From DSWT01 sp035373625 (GTDB taxonomy: Bacteria > Chloroflexota > Anaerolineae > B4-G1 > SLSP01), in the NCBI GenBank assembly GCA_035373625.1, contig DAOSNS010000025.1, positions 7,451 to 71,450 of the forward strand: a DNA stretch of 64,000 bases, read 5' to 3'. Below, piece by piece: positions 42,727 through 51,021 of this stretch (position 1 is its first letter; every line of letters starts with the position of its first letter). The translations under genes were made by a program, and so were the position numbers. The notes below the pieces were generated by a model that worked only from the letters and a program-made list of their open reading frames with translations, ran no database searches and had not been told where the DNA came from.

Positions 42727-44019
42727 ATGGCAAAATTCACCCGTCCCACCGGCACCCAGGACATCTTGCCGGAAGATCAACCCTATTGGGACCACGTGCT
42801 GACATGCGTGGCGAGCGTCGCCCGCAGTTACGGGTTCGCGCGCATTGACACGCCGGTCTTTGAGGCGACCGAAGTTTTCGCGCGCGGCGTCGGCACGGGG
42901 ACCGACATCGTGGACAAGGAAATGTACTCGTTCAAAGACAAGGGCGGCAACGACATCACCCTGCGCCCGGAATTTACGGCGGGGGTGATGCGCGCCTACA
43001 TCGAAAACGGCATGCACGTGTTGCCCAAGCCGCTCAAGCTGTACAGCACCGGGCCGGTTTTTCGCTACGAGCGACCTCAGGCCGGACGGTTCCGCCAGTT
43101 GCACCAGTTCAACGCTGAAATCCTCGGCGAGCAGAACCCCCTGGCCGACCTGGAAATCATGCTCATCGCCTGGGACATCTACACCAGACTGCAATTTGTC
43201 AATCTTTCCTTCCAGTTGAATACCACCGGTTGCCCTGTATGTCGTCCCGGCTACGTCGAACACTTGCGGGCGTATTACCGCGCTCACGAACATCAGATCT
43301 GCGACGACTGCAAACTGCGCATTGACAAGAATCCCTTGCGAGTCCTGGATTGCAAGCGCGAGCAGTGCCAGCCGATCATCGCCGGCGCGCCGAAGATGAT
43401 AGATCACGTCTGCGATGACTGTGCGACGCACTTTGCCACGTTGCGCGTCTACCTGGACGATTTGGGCAAACCGTACACCCTCAATCATCGCCTGGTGCGT
43501 GGATTGGACTATTATACCAAAACCGTTTTCGAGGTGTGGGCCGAAGGCATTGGCGCGCAGAGTGCGGTCTGCGGCGGCGGACGTTACGATGGGCTGATCG
43601 AGTTGCTCGGCGGGACGCCCACACCCGGCGTTGGCTTCGCTGCGGGCATCGAACGTGCCGTCATGCTGATGAAAGCGCAACACATTGCCGTTCCCATCCC
43701 ACCGGCGCCGCCGGTTTTCATCGCTTACCTGGGTGATGTCGCGCGTTTGCACGCCGTCCGCCTGCTGGCGCAATTGCATCAGGCCGACATCGGGGCGCAG
43801 GTGGCGATGAGCGGAAGCCTCAAGGCGCAGTTGCGTCAGGCCGACAGGCGCGATGCGCGTTTCGCCATCATCATCGGTGAAGATGAAATCGCACAAGGGC
43901 TGGTCACGCTGCGTGATATGGCCGGCGGCAGTCAGGAGATGGTGCCGTTGGCCGAAGTTGTAAAGTGGCTAGAGAATAAATTGGCCTCAGCGGAAAAGAG
44001 TTGCACACCATTGGCCTGA
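42727..44019 (+). CDS. hisS: Histidyl-tRNA synthetase
   Basis: A 430-residue class II synthetase that charges tRNA-His. Motif 2 is FRYERPQAGRFRQLHQF. The HisA motif is LVRGLDYYTKTVFEVW, motif 3 lies in GVGFAAGIERAVML, and the C-terminal anticodon-binding domain starts near 330. The insertion domain has four CxxC-type pairs (CPVC, CDDC, LDCKREQC, CDDC), more than usual, which could bind zinc. ATG 42727 (MAKFTRPTGTQD) fits the family start and has GAGG upstream. Overlaps nadK by 19 nt. Confidence 0.95.
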   Translation: MAKFTRPTGTQDILPEDQPYWDHVLTCVASVARSYGFARIDTPVFEATEVFARGVGTGTDIVDKEMYSFKDKGGNDITLRPEFTAGVMRAYIENGMHVLPKPLKLYSTGPVFRYERPQAGRFRQLHQFNAEILGEQNPLADLEIMLIAWDIYTRLQFVNLSFQLNTTGCPVCRPGYVEHLRAYYRAHEHQICDDCKLRIDKNPLRVLDCKREQCQPIIAGAPKMIDHVCDDCATHFATLRVYLDDLGKPYTLNHRLVRGLDYYTKTVFEVWAEGIGAQSAVCGGGRYDGLIELLGGTPTPGVGFAAGIERAVMLMKAQHIAVPIPPAPPVFIAYLGDVARLHAVRLLAQLHQADIGAQVAMSGSLKAQLRQADRRDARFAIIIGEDEIAQGLVTLRDMAGGSQEMVPLAEVVKWLENKLASAEKSCTPLA

Positions 44020-44828
44020 TCTACAACCCTCACGTCGAAGCCGCGCGCGTTCTGGGCGAGAAGATTTTAGCCTGGTTGACGGCGCGGCAGGTTCAAGCAT
44101 GGCTCTGCGCCGGGCAGGAGAGCGTGCCTGTTCAAGGCCCGGCCGAGCTGTTTGTCACCTTGGGCGGCGACGGGACGATTTTGCGCACGATGCAGCGGGC
44201 TGCGCCGGCTGGCGTGCCGGTGTTGGGTATCAACCTGGGGCGCGTAGGTTTTCTGACCGAAGCATCGCCGGAGACCTGGGAGCAGGTTCTCACCCGTGTC
44301 CTGGCCGGTGAGGGGTGGATCGAGATTCGCGCTATGTTGCGTGTCACCTTGCTGCGCGATGGTGTCGCCATCGCCCAAGAAGACGCGCTCAACGATGCCG
44401 TTATCAGCCGTGGTGCCCTGGCCCGCACGTTGCGCCTGGAAACGAGCATTGACGGCGCCTTCGTCACCCGTTATGTGGCCGATGGGCTAATCCTGGCGAC
44501 GGCTACCGGTTCGACGGCGTATGCTTATGCTGCCGGCGGCCCTATCCTCCCGCCCTGGCATAACAGTATCTTGCTTGTACCGGCGGCCCCCCATCTCAGT
44601 CTGGAACGTCCACTTGTGTTGGATAAGGAGGCTGTGATCGAGGTGCGCGTCAACACCGAAGTCCCCGGCATGCTCACCGTGGATGGGCGGATGGAGGGGG
44701 AATTGCACCACGGCGACCTGGTGCGCATCGAGCGCAGTCCCTTGAAAGCGCGTTTCCTGCGTCTGCGCAGCCGCAATGATTTTTACCGTACCCTGGTGGC
44801 GCGCCTGACGCCCCGGAATGGGGAGTAG
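44001..44828 (+). CDS. nadK: NAD kinase
   Basis: A 275-residue ATP- or polyphosphate-dependent NAD kinase that makes NADP. Family motifs are LGGDGTILRT near 52, INLGRVGFLTE, and SRGALARTLRLE with ATGSTAYAYAAGGPI. TTG 44001 is the likely start: it directly precedes the family N-terminus, overlaps the end of hisS, and has GAAAAGAG upstream. Coupled translation with hisS is likely. Confidence 0.93.
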   Translation: MHTIGLIYNPHVEAARVLGEKILAWLTARQVQAWLCAGQESVPVQGPAELFVTLGGDGTILRTMQRAAPAGVPVLGINLGRVGFLTEASPETWEQVLTRVLAGEGWIEIRAMLRVTLLRDGVAIAQEDALNDAVISRGALARTLRLETSIDGAFVTRYVADGLILATATGSTAYAYAAGGPILPPWHNSILLVPAAPHLSLERPLVLDKEAVIEVRVNTEVPGMLTVDGRMEGELHHGDLVRIERSPLKARFLRLRSRNDFYRTLVARLTPRNGE

Positions 44829-44868
44829 AGAATAGGGAATCAGTTTATTTTCAGGGTAGGAGATGACA

Positions 44869-46080
44869 ATGGCACATATTCTGATGTTAACCCCTCAGGT
44901 TCCTTATCCGCCACGCCAGGGGACGGCTTTGCGCAACTGGGGCATCCTGCGCGGATTGGCGGCGCACCATCGTGTCTCGTTGCTCACCTTCGCTGCTCCT
45001 GATCAGGAGACGACGCCGCCGGCGCCGCTGACCGATATCGTCGAGCGTGTCGCCATCGTGCCGCAGCCCATCCGTACCACCCGCGACCGGTTGCGTGACC
45101 TTTTGATCCGCACGCGCCCCGATCTGGCGCTGCGCCTGGAAAGCGCTGCTTTTCGTCAGCAAATGCGCGCATGGCTGGACACTTACGCCTTTGACTGGAT
45201 TTTCGTCGAAGGTCTCGAAATGGCCCCCTACCTTGACCTCCTCCCACCTACCTCCGCTCATTTACCATCCGTGGCCTTCGACGCCCATAATTGCGAGTAC
45301 CTGCTTCAAAAACGGGCCGGCGCTGCCGATCTAATTCGTCCGCGCCGCTGGCCTGCCGCGTTTTACTCCGCCATCCAATGGCGCCGGCTACGACGCTTTG
45401 AGGCCGCCGTCTGTCGCCGCGCCGACCTGGTGATCGCTGTGTCAGAGGCGGACGCGCGGGCTTTGCAGGGCATCGTCCCGCAACTTGAGCCGCTCATCAT
45501 CCCCAACGGCATCACGGTGGCGGAATATGCCTCGTTCACCGAAAAAGCCGATCTGCAACAGCCGGCTTTTGTCTTCACCGGCACGATGGATTTCCGCCCC
45601 AACGTGGATGGCATTCTCTGGTTTGCTAAGGAAGTATGGCCGGACATTCTTTCGCGGGTGCCGTTTGCCCATTGTTATGTCGTGGGACGCAATCCCCATC
45701 CACGTCTTGACGTACTGCGTCAAATGCCGGGTATGGTGATCACCGGCGCCGTGCCCGATACACGCCCCTACATCAACGCGGCGACAGTCTACATTGTCCC
45801 GTTGCTGGTGGGCGGCGGCACGCGCCTCAAACTGTTGGAGGCTGCCGCAATGGGCAAAGCCATTGTCTCCACCTCGCTGGGGGCAGAGGGGTTCCCCAAT
45901 CCCGAAACGGCGGTGCATCTGGCCGATTACGCTGTTGTGTTTACCGACGCCTGCCTCTATTTCATCGAAAATCCTGCCGCACGTGCCGATTATGAGTCCC
46001 GTGCTCGTACCTATGTCCGCGCTTACGATTGGGATGTGCTCCTGCCACCCCTTCTGGCGCACCTGGAAGCCGCAACCTGA
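44869..46080 (+). CDS. GT4-type glycosyltransferase
   Basis: A 403-residue GT-B enzyme. The N-terminus reads MAHILMLTPQVPYPPRQG, and the donor domain has FTGTMDFRPNVDGI, VYIVPLLVGGGTRLKLLEAAAMGKAIV, with the Glu of the E-x7-E family region. It probably adds a sugar to an envelope glycan. The second of two in-frame ATGs (44869) was chosen because GGAG touches the first. Methyltransferase and FHA genes follow. Confidence 0.83.
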   Translation: MAHILMLTPQVPYPPRQGTALRNWGILRGLAAHHRVSLLTFAAPDQETTPPAPLTDIVERVAIVPQPIRTTRDRLRDLLIRTRPDLALRLESAAFRQQMRAWLDTYAFDWIFVEGLEMAPYLDLLPPTSAHLPSVAFDAHNCEYLLQKRAGAADLIRPRRWPAAFYSAIQWRRLRRFEAAVCRRADLVIAVSEADARALQGIVPQLEPLIIPNGITVAEYASFTEKADLQQPAFVFTGTMDFRPNVDGILWFAKEVWPDILSRVPFAHCYVVGRNPHPRLDVLRQMPGMVITGAVPDTRPYINAATVYIVPLLVGGGTRLKLLEAAAMGKAIVSTSLGAEGFPNPETAVHLADYAVVFTDACLYFIENPAARADYESRARTYVRAYDWDVLLPPLLAHLEAAT

Positions 46081-46202
46081 GAATCCGTTTGAACGTTGGA
46101 ACGTTATTTTCACTTGAGCACCGGTGAACTATAGCGCCATGGGATTCCCTAATCGCGCCGGATGCCGTTGAAAATTCTCACAATGGACTTAGAATGTGAA
46201 GC

Positions 46203-46928
46203 ATGGGGGCCGATGATCGCCTGGAATATTACCGGCATCGTTATGCGACATTGCGGCCCGGCTGGGAACATGCGACGGCGCGCTATCAACGTTGGATCGC
46301 TGCGCGGCTCACATCCGATAGCCGGGTCCTCGACCTGGGGTGCGGCCGTGGCGGCGTCGTTGAGCGGCTCGGCGTGACGGGACACTGGTGCGGTTGCGAT
46401 CCCGATTGGTGCTCGCTCAAGGAACATCGCCGGGCGCAATTGGCCCGTGTGCAGGCCGGTTCGGAGCGGCTGCCTTTTGCGGATGGTGTGTTTGACATTG
46501 TTATCGCGTCGTGGGTGTTGGAGCATCTTCTTTGCCCGCCCCATACGTTCAGCGAGGTCGTGCGCGTGCTGCGGCCGGGAGGACGCTTTTTCTTTCTCAC
46601 GCCCAATCTGCGTCATCCCATCCCGCGCCTGAGTCGCCGGTTGGCGCGTCTCAGGGCGCTGCAACCGCAACTCGTGGCGGCCGTCTACCGACGTGCGGAG
46701 GCCGATACTTTCCCGGTGTACTATCGGGCGAACACGTTTGAGACGCTCGAACAACTTGCCGCTCACGCCGGATTGCACCTGGTGCAGATGGAGTGGGTGG
46801 ACGATCCGTCCTATTTCGCCTGGACGGAGGGCGTTTTCCGGCTCGCGGTATGTCTGGAGACGCTGCTTCCCTTCACCTGGCGTGTGCATCTTGTGGGGGA
46901 ATATATCAAACGTTCAAACGATTTTTGA
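46203..46928 (+). CDS. Class I SAM-dependent methyltransferase
   Basis: A 241-residue enzyme with the SAM-binding motifs VLDLGCGRGG (motif I, near 43), ERLPFADGVFDIVIAS near 85 and LRPGGRFFFLTPN near 120. Its acceptor is unknown; its neighbours suggest a sugar or lipid. The C-terminal 90 residues are specific to this subgroup. It ends 12 nt before the FHA gene. The 120-bp space before it contains AACGTT repeats only. Confidence 0.8.
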   Translation: MGADDRLEYYRHRYATLRPGWEHATARYQRWIAARLTSDSRVLDLGCGRGGVVERLGVTGHWCGCDPDWCSLKEHRRAQLARVQAGSERLPFADGVFDIVIASWVLEHLLCPPHTFSEVVRVLRPGGRFFFLTPNLRHPIPRLSRRLARLRALQPQLVAAVYRRAEADTFPVYYRANTFETLEQLAAHAGLHLVQMEWVDDPSYFAWTEGVFRLAVCLETLLPFTWRVHLVGEYIKRSNDF

Positions 46929-46940
46929 GAGGGTGGGTTT

Positions 46941-47573
46941 ATGGACAATCAAATGCGACACTTGCTTGTTGTGACCGACGGGCCGAACCAGGGCCAGGCT
47001 TACGTTTTGCAGGATATGGTCTGCACGATCGGGCGCACCGCCGATAACACCATCGTCATTGATAACCCGCGCATTTCACGCCATCATACGCAGATTCGGT
47101 TGTTACCGGATGGGGCCGTTGTTGAAGACATGGGCAGCACTAACGGCACCTGGCTAAACGGTCGGCCGCTCACTTCTCCGCGTCGGCTGACGCCGGGGGA
47201 CATCATTGGGCTGGCCGATTACATCGCTTTTCGGTTTGAAGTCGAAGAAGGATTACCGACGGTGAAGCTCACACCAGCCGACATGCCCGCCGGCGTGATG
47301 CCCGACTACGATGTTCCTCCGCCTCCGCCGCCACCTGCTTACCCCGAACCTTATCCGGCATATCCAGAGTCGTCCCTGCCTCAGGCGACCGCGGCGCCCC
47401 AAGTCGCGGGCGCGGCACGGCCCAGACGTTCCCGATGGACGTATGTCGTCATTGCCATTTTGCTCATCTTGATCTGTCTGTGCGCCGCCGTTGCCGTTTA
47501 TCTGTGGTTTGCGCCGGTTGAGTTTTGGCAGAAGGTTTTTGAATTCTTCAATATCCCTATGCCTGTTCTGTGA
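46941..47573 (+). CDS. FHA-domain membrane protein
   Basis: A 210-residue protein with an N-terminal FHA domain (about 8-100: GRTADNTIVIDNPRISRHH and GSTNGTWLNG), which binds phosphothreonine peptides. A Pro/Tyr-rich linker (about 120-150) and a C-terminal membrane helix (about 170-192) follow. The domain faces the cytoplasm and may recruit a phosphorylated partner to the membrane. No Ser/Thr kinase gene is in the window. Confidence 0.87.
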   Translation: MDNQMRHLLVVTDGPNQGQAYVLQDMVCTIGRTADNTIVIDNPRISRHHTQIRLLPDGAVVEDMGSTNGTWLNGRPLTSPRRLTPGDIIGLADYIAFRFEVEEGLPTVKLTPADMPAGVMPDYDVPPPPPPPAYPEPYPAYPESSLPQATAAPQVAGAARPRRSRWTYVVIAILLILICLCAAVAVYLWFAPVEFWQKVFEFFNIPMPVL

Positions 47574-47601
47574 ACAGGTAGCGGATGGCCTCCATAGCCC
47601 G

Positions 47602-47630
47602 GTGCCCGCCATAATCAGCATGGCGGGCAC
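47602..47630. terminator. Strong hairpin between converging genes
   Basis: A perfect 11-bp stem GTGCCCGCCAT / ATGGCGGGCAC with a 7-nt loop between the FHA gene and larC. There is no T tract, so termination is likely but not certain. The remaining spacer 47631-47720 holds nothing recognised. Confidence 0.55.
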
Positions 47631-47720
47631 GTCTCAATGTCGGCCCAGTTGATATTACTGCTGGTCGGTCTGGCAAATATCAATTCCAACGTTCTCTTCG
47701 GAGCAAGTGATAAGGTATGG

Positions 47721-49073
47721 TCAATGGGTATCCGTTGTGATTCCACTGCGACCAGATGATGATTCGCTCTCCATCGCTGTCCGGTACACCTCGCGCAATG
47801 GAACACCGTGAGCTTCTGCCAAACGGCGGCAATCTTCGTACTCCGGTGCGCGTTTGAGGGTGCCATCGGGCAGCCTGGCGACTTTGATGTGCACCGGCCC
47901 ATAGGGGGTGTCTACATGTTCGATGACGCGCGGCAGGGCATGGCGGGTCACAGTCTGCTCGCGGACACCCAGGGTGGTTGTTTCGGTGAACAGAATGTCC
48001 GTCATTGCCGACACATCTTCCGGGCGACAAAGGACGCGCAACAGCGTGCCGGGGCGGTTCTTTTTCATCTGAATGGGTGAAAGGTAGACATCCAGCGCAC
48101 CCGCGGCAAATAGTTTGCCCATCACATACTCGTATATCTCCGGGTTGAGGTCGTCAATGTTGGTTTCGAGGACGGAGAGGGGGACGGTAGACGGTAGTCG
48201 GTAGTCGGTAGTTGGGGATTGGAGATTGATGATTGGGAGATTGGAGGAGTGGTCGTGGTCGTGCTCAGGCCCGTGTATGTGCGGATGGTCGTGCTCATGA
48301 TCGTGGCCGTGTTCGTGTGGATGTGGATGGGAATGTGTCGCTTGAGGTTTGGGGGTGGGCGTGGCTTCGCCGATGAGCAGGCGGATGACGTTGGGGATCG
48401 GCAGGTCACGCGAACCCGCACCGTAGCCGATCGCCTGCAAGGTCATCGGGGGAATGGGGCCGAAGGATGCCGCCAGTGACGTGAGTAACGCGGCGCCGGT
48501 CGGGGTGACAGTTTCCATTTCCAACGGTGAGCCGACAACCGGCGCGCCTCTGAGCAGCATCACCGTCGCAGGGGCGGGCAACGGAATCTGCCCATGCGCT
48601 CCACGGGTGAAGCCGCGTCCCAGCGGCAGCGGCGATACCACCACTTGCTCGATACCCAGGGCGTCCAATCCCACCAGCGCGCCGACGACATCCACAATGG
48701 TATCCACGCCGCCCAGCTCGTGCAGGTGTACGTCGGCCAGCGCCCTCCCGTGGATATGCGCTTCGGCCTCGCCCATCCTGTGGAAAATGGCAATAGCGCG
48801 CTCCTTGATCTGGGGCGCGAGGTCGCTGTGGCTCACGATGGCTTCGATGTCCGCCAGATGCCGCTCCGGCACGTCATCAGCCACGATCACATCCACCTTC
48901 ATCGCCGTAAAAACATTCTTGGTGACACGCCGCGCGCGCAGTTCAAAGTCGCTCAGGTGCAGGGCGTTCAGCCGCTCGCGCAGTGTCTCCAACGACAGCC
49001 CTGCGTCAACCAATGCACCCAGAATCATATCCCCGCTCGCTCCGGCGATGCAGTCAAAGTATGCGATTCTCAT
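47721..49073 (-). CDS. larC: Nickel insertion protein LarC
   Basis: A 450-residue CTP-dependent cyclometallase that inserts nickel in the nickel-pincer nucleotide. N-terminal signature YFDCIAGASGDMILGAL, then VHLHELGGVDTIVDVVG, and the C-terminal half with ETNIDDLNPEIYEYV and VKVARLPDGTLKRAPEYEDC. In some bacteria LarC is made by frameshifting; here it is one uninterrupted frame. A His-rich segment (about 243-276; HSHPHPHEHGHDH and more) joins the halves, a likely nickel store. A 21-codon stretch after it derives from DNA heptamer repeats. Confidence 0.92.
   Translation of the reverse strand: MRIAYFDCIAGASGDMILGALVDAGLSLETLRERLNALHLSDFELRARRVTKNVFTAMKVDVIVADDVPERHLADIEAIVSHSDLAPQIKERAIAIFHRMGEAEAHIHGRALADVHLHELGGVDTIVDVVGALVGLDALGIEQVVVSPLPLGRGFTRGAHGQIPLPAPATVMLLRGAPVVGSPLEMETVTPTGAALLTSLAASFGPIPPMTLQAIGYGAGSRDLPIPNVIRLLIGEATPTPKPQATHSHPHPHEHGHDHEHDHPHIHGPEHDHDHSSNLPIINLQSPTTDYRLPSTVPLSVLETNIDDLNPEIYEYVMGKLFAAGALDVYLSPIQMKKNRPGTLLRVLCRPEDVSAMTDILFTETTTLGVREQTVTRHALPRVIEHVDTPYGPVHIKVARLPDGTLKRAPEYEDCRRLAEAHGVPLREVYRTAMESESSSGRSGITTDTH
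48183..48245. repeat. In-frame heptamer repeats inside larC
   Basis: Nine 7-bp units (GACGGTA, GTCGGTA, ATTGGAG types), 63 bp in all, equal to 21 codons. They encode the low-complexity segment between the His-rich linker and the C-terminal domain of LarC without breaking the frame. Confidence 0.75.
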
Positions 49074-49098
49074 GCTCGTTTCTCCTTCACAAGGTTCG

Positions 49099-49166
49099 AT
49101 CAGCAGGTTAAGCCGATTAAGCAGATTTCTTATTTGACAGCCGAAAAAATCTGCTCAATCTGCTGA
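49099..49166. repeat. Hairpin between larB and larC
   Basis: Arms built on GATTAAGCAGATTT and AAATCTGCTCAATC (13 of 14 bp) plus outer CAGCAG/CTGCTG. It closely resembles the hairpin at 33434-33506. Confidence 0.55.
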
Positions 49167-49176
49167 CAAAAAAACT

Positions 49177-49938
49177 TCACCGGCGTCGCAAGATGAAATG
49201 GGCGAAGACCGCTGCACCGTAGCCATTGTCAATGTTGACGACGGCGATGCCCGACGCGCACGAGTTGAGCATGGTGAGCAGCGGCGCCAGCCCGTGGAAA
49301 TTGGCGCCGTACCCAATGCTGGTCGGCACGGCAATGACGGGAGCCGCAACCAACCCCGCCACAACGCTTGCCAGCGCGCCCTCCATCCCCGCAACGGCGA
49401 TGACGACCTCCGCCGCCAACAGGCGATCCAATTCACCGAGCAGACGATGCAGTCCGGCAACGCCTACATCATAGGCGCGCTCTACTCGCTGGCCGAGGAA
49501 TTCCAACGTCTGCGCAGCCTCCTCAGCTACCGGCAAGTCCGAGGTCCCGCCACAGACCACCATCGCATAAGGAGCATCGTCGGGCAGAGGGGGGCGCGGT
49601 GTGCGCTCCAACGTGAGAAGCCGCGAGGTCGGGTCGTAGCGCGCTTCCGGCAGCCGCGCCTGAATGAAGGTTGCCATCTCCGGCGGCACGCGCGTCCCCA
49701 ACACGCGCTCGTGGTGTTGCCACAGCCGCGCCAGAATCGCCGCCGCCTGTTCCGGCGTCTTGCTCTCGCAGAAGACGGTCTCCGGCAAGCCCTGGCGCAG
49801 TCCACGGTGCACATCCAGGCGCGCGAAGTCGCCCAGGTCATCGTAGGGCAAAGCGCGCAGGCGTTTCAGCGCCGCATCTACATCCACGTTGCCGGCTTGC
49901 ACTTCGGCCAGCAATTCACGTACCTTATGCTCATCCAT
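49177..49938 (-). CDS. larB: Pyridinium-3,5-biscarboxylate synthase LarB
   Basis: A 253-residue enzyme that carboxylates and hydrolyses nicotinic acid adenine dinucleotide as the first step of nickel-pincer cofactor synthesis. The C-terminal half is PurE-like, with VVCGGTSDLPVAEEAA, GVAGLHRL, VAGMEGALASVVAGL, and PTSIGYGANFHGL. It overlaps larE by 8 nt. The N-terminal 120 residues have the family layout. Confidence 0.92.
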   Translation of the reverse strand: MDEHKVRELLAEVQAGNVDVDAALKRLRALPYDDLGDFARLDVHRGLRQGLPETVFCESKTPEQAAAILARLWQHHERVLGTRVPPEMATFIQARLPEARYDPTSRLLTLERTPRPPLPDDAPYAMVVCGGTSDLPVAEEAAQTLEFLGQRVERAYDVGVAGLHRLLGELDRLLAAEVVIAVAGMEGALASVVAGLVAAPVIAVPTSIGYGANFHGLAPLLTMLNSCASGIAVVNIDNGYGAAVFAHFILRRR

Positions 49939-50734
49939 TTTTACCGATCACCTCGTTCATACTGCCAGAGCGGAATCCCACCAAATCCAATGCCACATAC
50001 GTATAGCCAAGCGCCTTGAGCGCGGCGACGATGGATTCCCGATGGGCCAGAATCACATCAAAATCGGTCGGCGTCACCTCGAGGCGTGCCACGTCGCCGT
50101 GATGCCGCACGCGATACTGGCGCAATCCCAGGTCACGCAACACGCCTTCGGCGCGGCCAATTCGGGCCAACTTGTCGGCCGTGATAGGATCGCCATAAGG
50201 GATGCGCGACGCCAGACAGGCCGAGGCCGGTTTGTCCCAATTGGGCAGCCCCAATTTGTGGGCCAGTGTGCGGATCTCGGCTTTGGTAAGGCCGGCCTCC
50301 TGTAAGGGACTGCGCATACCGTACTCACGGGCGGCACGCCCCCCGGGGCGATAATCACCAACATCATCGGCGTTTGAACCGTCCACAACATAGCGATAGC
50401 CGTGTTGTTGCGCATACGCGAGCAATTGCCGACAAACTGAGGCTTTGCAGAAATAGCAACGGTCGGGCGTGTTCGCCAGGAAGTCGGGGTCTTCCATCTC
50501 GCGTTTTTCCAGGACGACGTGACGGACCCCGATTTGCCGGGCGATGGCTTCGGCTTCGGCTAATTCGTAGTCGGGCAACGTCGGTGAGACGGTTGTCACG
50601 CCTGAAGCGCGCTCGCCGAGGACATCGTGGGCGAGCATGAGCAGCAGGGTGCTATCCACACCGCCGGAGTAGGCCACGAGCACACTGCCCATCTCCAGCA
50701 AAATCTGTTTTACCCGTTCAACTTTATCATCCAT
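49931..50734 (-). CDS. larE: Sacrificial sulfur transferase LarE
   Basis: A 267-residue PP-loop ATPase that adenylates the pincer precursor and gives up sulfur from its own cysteine in one LarE class. The PP-loop is AYSGGVDSTLL near 20; TPDRCYFCKASV and KPASACLASRIPYG carry the conserved cysteines, and the latter is the likely sulfur donor. The start is ATG 50734 with GGAGG six bases before. It is the first gene of the larE-larB-larC operon and is divergent from murJ. Confidence 0.9.
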   Translation of the reverse strand: MDDKVERVKQILLEMGSVLVAYSGGVDSTLLLMLAHDVLGERASGVTTVSPTLPDYELAEAEAIARQIGVRHVVLEKREMEDPDFLANTPDRCYFCKASVCRQLLAYAQQHGYRYVVDGSNADDVGDYRPGGRAAREYGMRSPLQEAGLTKAEIRTLAHKLGLPNWDKPASACLASRIPYGDPITADKLARIGRAEGVLRDLGLRQYRVRHHGDVARLEVTPTDFDVILAHRESIVAALKALGYTYVALDLVGFRSGSMNEVIGKNG

Positions 50735-51021
50735 TCTTATCCTCCAGAAGCAATCAAAAAGGGCGACCGGTAGAGGTAGCCCTTTTGCCAACGCTATCGG
50801 GTATGATTATCACAGAAACGCCATAATACGCAAACGCACTCGCCCCCAACAATCTGTTGCAAAGCCTTGTCTTGGTGGTAGAATAACGCGACGTGCGGGT
50901 CAGGGTGAGAAGCGTCACTCTTTCCGAGCTTGTGGCCCGGCGCGAAGCACCCAGAGAGGGTGATTCCAATCGGGAACACCGCGTAAAGATTGTATCTTGT
51001 GATGGGATATCGAAGGCCATC

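Noticed and set aside
50893..51021. Longer MurJ starting at GTG 50893
   Set aside because: The extra 43 residues are polar and unlike MurJ N-termini; GTG 51022 with AAGG gives the normal length.
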